A stretch of DNA of 64,000 nucleotides, from NCBI RefSeq assembly GCF_963975345.1, contig NZ_CAXBGE010000012.1, positions 69,040 through 133,039 of the forward strand. The letters are read 5' to 3'. This stretch comes from Maricaulis sp963975345. GTDB taxonomy: Bacteria; Pseudomonadota; Alphaproteobacteria; Caulobacterales; Maricaulaceae. The notes under the pieces are model-generated. The model was not told the origin of the DNA and ran no database searches. It saw nothing but the letters and a program-made list of their open reading frames with translations. A program made the position numbers and the translations under genes. Shown here in pieces: positions 60,387 to 64,000 of the stretch (position 1 is the stretch's first letter; each line of letters begins with the position of its first letter).

Positions 60387-60637
60387 GATACTTCTCCTGA
60401 ATGACCAAGGGGCGACGGCCCCGAAAGGGCACACTCACGATCCGCGACACGATAGTGCGCCGGTCGCCAAGACAGAGTTGAAACGCCTGTGCCCCAGGCG
60501 TCGGCAAGCCGGTCTCAGAACCGGGATGCGCGGCGAGCATTCTGTCGGAATCAGGGCGATATTATGGCGCAGGTCGATGTCATTTTTGTAACCTTCAGCT
60601 CACCGGCACGGGTGCCGCCGCGCCGTCCGACCTGGGC

Positions 60638-62590
60638 TCATTCGTCGTCACAGCCTTGACGCAGAGCCCAATCCCTCAACGCCGCCGTTTCTGCGCCATC
60701 GAACGCAAAAGCGTAATTGCGCCATCGCTGTTTCGCGCTGGAATAGAGTTCCTGCGTGACCTGGTTGGCGCTGGGCGTGTTGATCCGACCGCGCTTGCGA
60801 GCCGTTTCAAAGAAGCGGGCCTGAGCCTCTTCCCACTCCAGCCCCAGACCTTGCATGACGCGACTGACCACGCCCTCAAGATCGTCGAGCAAATCCTCAT
60901 AGGCCACAGTCTCGACACGCGGTTTGCGCCAGTCGACGAAGTCCTGCCATAGCGCGAAACTGCCGTCATAGAGCCGATCTATCCGCTCAAGACTGGTCAT
61001 GTTGAGCATGGCGTTATTGGGCTTGTAGTCCTGGGCCAGATTGCTGATCGCGACATCAAACGGATGCCGCCGGGCCAGGATGAAAGTCGCGCGCGGCAGG
61101 ATCCGGTTGATCATTGGAGCCCAGTTCATATTCAGCGGAAGCTTGTCGATATAGACGCGCTCGTCTGAGAGCGGGTCGTCGGCAAAACCGGCCATCTGCT
61201 CGAGATAGGCGGTGCGCAATGTGCCCGGATCGCTCGCATCGAGCTGGTCGAGCCATGCCTCGGTGAAGTTGGACTCGTCGCCACTCATCCCGCCGGCGAC
61301 ACTGCGCAGGGCGTTGATGAGTACTTTCTGTTCCTCAACGATCCGCACCCGTGAGTGCGAGCGCAATATCGTGTCGAGCAAGGTGGTGCCTGAACGCGGG
61401 AAGCCAACGAGGAAGGCGATATTGGCCGGTCCGGCTGCCGCATCCGCAACGGCATTCCGGCCCGATGCGATCTCGGCACGCAAACGCCGGTGCAGGCTCT
61501 CGATCCGCCGGGTGATCATGGTGTGATCACATGGCCCTTCGGCCTCCCACACCACTTCACGCAGCCGATTGCCCGCCTCAAAGGCGGCATACGCTTCAAA
61601 ATGGTAACCGCGTTTGTCCTCGATCGCCCCGAGCGTGAATTGGCGGCTGCGTATCTGGTCCGGCTCACCGGGCTTGGCGAGGGCGCGTGTGATACTGGCC
61701 TGCGCCTCGTCCAGTCTTCCAACCCGCAGCAAGGCCCGCGCCTGGGAATCGAGCAGATCGGCCCGGTCAAAATCAGCGCCAGCGCCGCGCGCCGTCTCAA
61801 GCAGGTTCAGCAGGGCGGCCGGATCAAGCTGTTTGTCGTAAAAGGCGGCAGCCCTGACAATCAGATCCGGATTGACCGGATCAAGCCTCAATGCGGCATT
61901 CCAGAGCCGATCGGCCTCGTCCGTCCGCCCCTCGGCATTGCCCACGAGCTCGGCCAGCAGCGCCCGGCATTGCGCATCCGACGGCGTGATCGCCAAGGCG
62001 CGGCGCGCGCAGATTTCGGCATAGCCTGCACGGCCACAGGCCCGGGCGGCCGCGACCAGCAATGTCCAGACGGCCACCGATTGCGGCGCGATCCAGACGA
62101 GTTCCCCGGCTTGAGCCAGCGCTTGATCGAAACGGCCAGCTTCGAGCGCGGCCGCAGCCCCGGCGAACAGGGCATTGCCTTCAGCAGCGCTGACCCGGCT
62201 GGTGAAACCGTCCAGATTGGCCGGTGCAGAATGCCCCGGCGGACATTGTGCTGCCGCCGCGCGCAACGCCGCATCATTCGGCTGCGAGCCACAGGCCTTG
62301 ACCAACAGGCTGGCCGCCCGCTCGCGCTCGCCACTCTCCAGCAGCGCCCGCGCCAGGGCGATGGTGAAACCGGCATTGCCCGGCTGCAACATCACCGCGC
62401 TCATCAACGCCGGCAAGGCGTCGCCGGAACGCCCGGTGAATAACAACACCGCACCGAGATGATAGTGGGCAACGGCCAATTGTGGTTCGAGATCGAGCGC
62501 ACGGCAGAATGCGGTACAGGCATCGTCCTGCGCCCCCGCCGCGAGCAGATCACTGCCCTGGCGCATGATTTGAGCCGCAGTTTCAGTCAT
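60638..62590 (-). CDS. TPR-sulfotransferase fusion protein
   Basis: 650 residues. The first half has tetratricopeptide-like helices (about 10-350), including AHYHLGAVLLFTGRSGDALPALMSAVML and RARALAITPSDAQC-like units. The second half holds a PAPS-dependent sulfotransferase domain, starting with the 5'-phosphosulfate loop VGFPRSGTTLLDTIL and containing YVDKLPLNM (as IDKLPLNMNW) and FILARRHPFDV for the 3'-phosphate. It transfers sulfate to an unknown acceptor. The ATG at 62590 has GAGG at good spacing. Alternative ATG at 62596. Confidence 0.88.
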   Translation of the reverse strand: MTETAAQIMRQGSDLLAAGAQDDACTAFCRALDLEPQLAVAHYHLGAVLLFTGRSGDALPALMSAVMLQPGNAGFTIALARALLESGERERAASLLVKACGSQPNDAALRAAAAQCPPGHSAPANLDGFTSRVSAAEGNALFAGAAAALEAGRFDQALAQAGELVWIAPQSVAVWTLLVAAARACGRAGYAEICARRALAITPSDAQCRALLAELVGNAEGRTDEADRLWNAALRLDPVNPDLIVRAAAFYDKQLDPAALLNLLETARGAGADFDRADLLDSQARALLRVGRLDEAQASITRALAKPGEPDQIRSRQFTLGAIEDKRGYHFEAYAAFEAGNRLREVVWEAEGPCDHTMITRRIESLHRRLRAEIASGRNAVADAAAGPANIAFLVGFPRSGTTLLDTILRSHSRVRIVEEQKVLINALRSVAGGMSGDESNFTEAWLDQLDASDPGTLRTAYLEQMAGFADDPLSDERVYIDKLPLNMNWAPMINRILPRATFILARRHPFDVAISNLAQDYKPNNAMLNMTSLERIDRLYDGSFALWQDFVDWRKPRVETVAYEDLLDDLEGVVSRVMQGLGLEWEEAQARFFETARKRGRINTPSANQVTQELYSSAKQRWRNYAFAFDGAETAALRDWALRQGCDDE

Positions 62591-62764
62591 GGGCATCCTC
62601 GGGCAAGATCGGTCCTGATGACCAGATAGCCGCGATGCCGCTGCCGGGGCAAGCCGGGAACTGGGCTGAACGTGATGGATCGCCGGGCCCCGGTTTTCGC
62701 TGCCGATTTGACGCCCCGGCCCGAGCGGGACACTAATCATCTCTGGATTTGCGAGGAGCTGCCG

Positions 62765-63007
62765 ATGAACGTCCTGCGTCACCTATTGCTGGCCGCTGCT
62801 GTGTCCTACGGGCTTTCCGGCCTGTTCTGGCTGGTTCTCAACGTGTTCAACCTGCAAGGTTTCATCGCCGTTTCCGCCGCCTGCGCCCTCGCCGGCGCGC
62901 TCGCGGGCTGGCTGTCAGGTCGGCGATTATGGGTCACAGCGGGCGCGACGGCGGTGATCCGGCTGGTCGCATTTTTCCTGATGACGGGCGGGTTTGGGAC
63001 GCCGTGA
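62765..63007 (+). CDS. small hydrophobic membrane protein
   Basis: 80 residues with three hydrophobic spans (about 7-28, 34-50 and 57-75). A GAGGAG ribosome binding site is just before the ATG. I do not recognise the family. Its start region is close to the divergent sulfotransferase gene. Confidence 0.55.
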   Translation: MNVLRHLLLAAAVSYGLSGLFWLVLNVFNLQGFIAVSAACALAGALAGWLSGRRLWVTAGATAVIRLVAFFLMTGGFGTP

Positions 63008-63085
63008 TCTGTCCGTCGACTGCGCACCGAATTGCCGAAGATTCGGTCAATTCTGGCGCGCAGCAGACTGCAAGGCGGCTATTCG

Positions 63086-63301
63086 CTATTTTTTGATACG
63101 ATCGCCGAATACCAGCAGGAACAGGCCGCCAAGGCTGGCTGCAATGCCGCCGATCATATAGAACATGGTGCGGTCGGTATATCGGCCGGTCAGCGCTTCG
63201 GTGATTTGATCAGCCGGGGCGTTCGTCCCCTGCACAGCAAAAATCAACAGGACGATACCAATCGCCAAAGCAATAAATCCAAACACTTTTGATTGCGTCA
63301 T
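63086..63301 (-). CDS. DUF3185 membrane protein
   Basis: 71 residues: two membrane spans (about 6-24 and 48-66) around a polar linker with FALTGRYTDRTMFYMIGGIAASLGGL-type residues. This is the DUF3185 pattern, of unknown function. The ATG at 63301 is preceded by GAGAGA. Terminal to the coding part of the window. Confidence 0.8.
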   Translation of the reverse strand: MTQSKVFGFIALAIGIVLLIFAVQGTNAPADQITEALTGRYTDRTMFYMIGGIAASLGGLFLLVFGDRIKK

Positions 63302-63503
63302 CGGTCGGGTTCTCTCTCGTGATTGAGCATTCTGCCGCCGCAATAGTTCCGGGCATCCGGATGCGGCTAAACAGACAAGCCACGATTACAGTACACTTTT
63401 TCGTTTAGTTGCACCAGACAATTAACAAGATTGTGGCGACAGAGTCTGGGTGACTTGCCGCTCCACAGCGCCCTGTCCCTCGCCTCTTCCAATAAACTCA
63501 CCG

Positions 63504-63645
63504 TCATCCCACGGTGCGCGAAGCGCGTCCGGGGGACCTCAGCGGTGACGTTAGTGATCAGCGATTGCGGCACGTGCTTACCACCGGATCGCTAGGGTCC
63601 CCCGGACACTCAGCCGCGCTGGCGCGGCCAAGCACCGTGGGATGA
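63504..63645. repeat. 142-bp nested palindromic element
   Basis: Outer arms TCATCCCACGGTG (63504-63516) and CACCGTGGGATGA (63633-63645) and inner arms GTCCGGGGGACC (63527-63538) and GGTCCCCCGGAC (63596-63607) are perfect complements. It has no coding frame. The layout suggests a small non-autonomous element or REP-type unit. It lies in the 700-base non-coding end of the window. Confidence 0.8.
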
Positions 63646-63718
63646 AGGTGGGGTGTTTTTGTGGCCCGCCTGTCCCCTCGCCGACATGACTTATCCCCGC
63701 CCCTTCACGATTATCCCA

Positions 63719-63823
63719 CGTCACCCCGGCGAACGCCGGGACCTCGACGTGACAGGTGCGGAGCCTATGAAGTGGAGGTCTCGACTGGAGTTTACCCCCG
63801 CGCAGGCGGGGGTCAGGATGACG
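63719..63823. repeat. REP-like pair of palindromes
   Basis: CCCGGCGAACGCCGGG (63725-63740) and ACCCCCGCGCAGGCGGGGGT (63794-63813) are flanked by CGTCA (63719) and TGACG (63819). Such palindromes are widespread as intergenic repeats in Alphaproteobacteria. The stretch 63824-64000 holds no gene or RNA I can support. Confidence 0.8.
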
Positions 63824-64000
63824 AATTTTGAGGGATCTTATCCCCACCCCCTCCACCTGCGCGTATGCTTGCAGCGTTCCGGTCGCACGGGAGGCACGAG
63901 CTCAGTCATTTGCGGCGGTCGGGAGCGTGCAGCCTGTCCGGGCAGAGGGGTGACATCCCGAGCGCTGGCAGGGCGTCCATTAAGGTCTGACGGCACTAAA

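Noticed and set aside
63824..64000. Possible riboswitch or RNase P-like RNA at the window end
   Set aside because: Stretches such as GGGAGGCAC look suggestive but no conserved core of RNase P, tmRNA, SRP or cobalamin riboswitch could be placed.
1..64000. tRNA, rRNA, prophage or insertion sequence
   Set aside because: No T-loop GTTCGA-type context with cloverleaf, no rRNA sequence, no integrase, transposase or phage structural gene was seen.

Overview
The window is GC-rich, gene-dense chromosomal DNA from an alphaproteobacterium. The family resemblances fit the Maricaulales/Hyphomonadaceae/Caulobacterales side of the class. The placement rests on gene order (pdxH / DnaJ-like / aroC; histone-deacetylase-like / xseB / ispA / dxs / tlyA), on a TIGR02301-type protein, and on a CzcA/CusA-type metal island. 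It is inference: no rRNA or ribosomal-protein gene is present. I found no tRNA, rRNA, CRISPR array, prophage or intact insertion sequence.

Layout. 0-4.5 kb: end of an ATP-grasp gene, a metallo-beta-lactamase-fold hydrolase, a DUF1499 protein, pdxH, a DnaJ-like gene and aroC. 4.5-7.1 kb: two secreted glycine-zipper paralogues, one with five 22-residue repeats, sharing an 18-nt element at almost the same distance upstream, then a tandem intergenic repeat. 7.1-13.5 kb: a leftward operon for isoprenoid precursor synthesis (ispA, dxs) with tlyA, xseB, a CsaA-like gene, a phosphatase and a deacetylase-fold gene. 13.5-19.7 kb: an SDR, two tandem signal peptidase I paralogues coupled to a YbjQ protein, small stress/membrane proteins, an entericidin-like lipoprotein and a LytTR regulator. 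19.7-28.6 kb: acyl-CoA dehydrogenase, a YceI/cytochrome b561/YceI operon, Sua5, an FAD oxidase, yaaA, a candidate structured RNA, 3-hydroxybutyrate dehydrogenase, VOC and NUDIX genes. 29.3-33.6 kb: a MacAB-like ABC exporter operon. 33.7-38.3 kb: an unknown HAD-like gene, dihydroorotase, a glycosyltransferase 9, ygfZ and tag.

38.5-53.1 kb is a metal/copper island. It holds a CnrY/CnrX/CnrH-type anti-sigma, sensor and ECF sigma unit with all five sensor ligands recognisable, His-, Met- and Cys-rich exported proteins, a DUF411 protein, a pseudoazurin/porin-like/cytochrome c operon, and a CusC-CusB-CusA tripartite efflux operon whose CusB ends in a CusF-like domain. The likely logic is that CnrX senses periplasmic metal and frees the sigma factor. 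Efflux, metal-binding and redox proteins then respond, but the sigma regulon itself is not shown by the sequence.

53.4-63.3 kb: a LuxR-type two-component system, small secreted proteins, an SdpR/SdpI-like pair, PPK2, an SMP-30-like protein, a paralogue of an exported two-cysteine protein from the metal island, and a TPR-sulfotransferase. The last 700 bases are non-coding and carry nested palindromic and REP-like elements.
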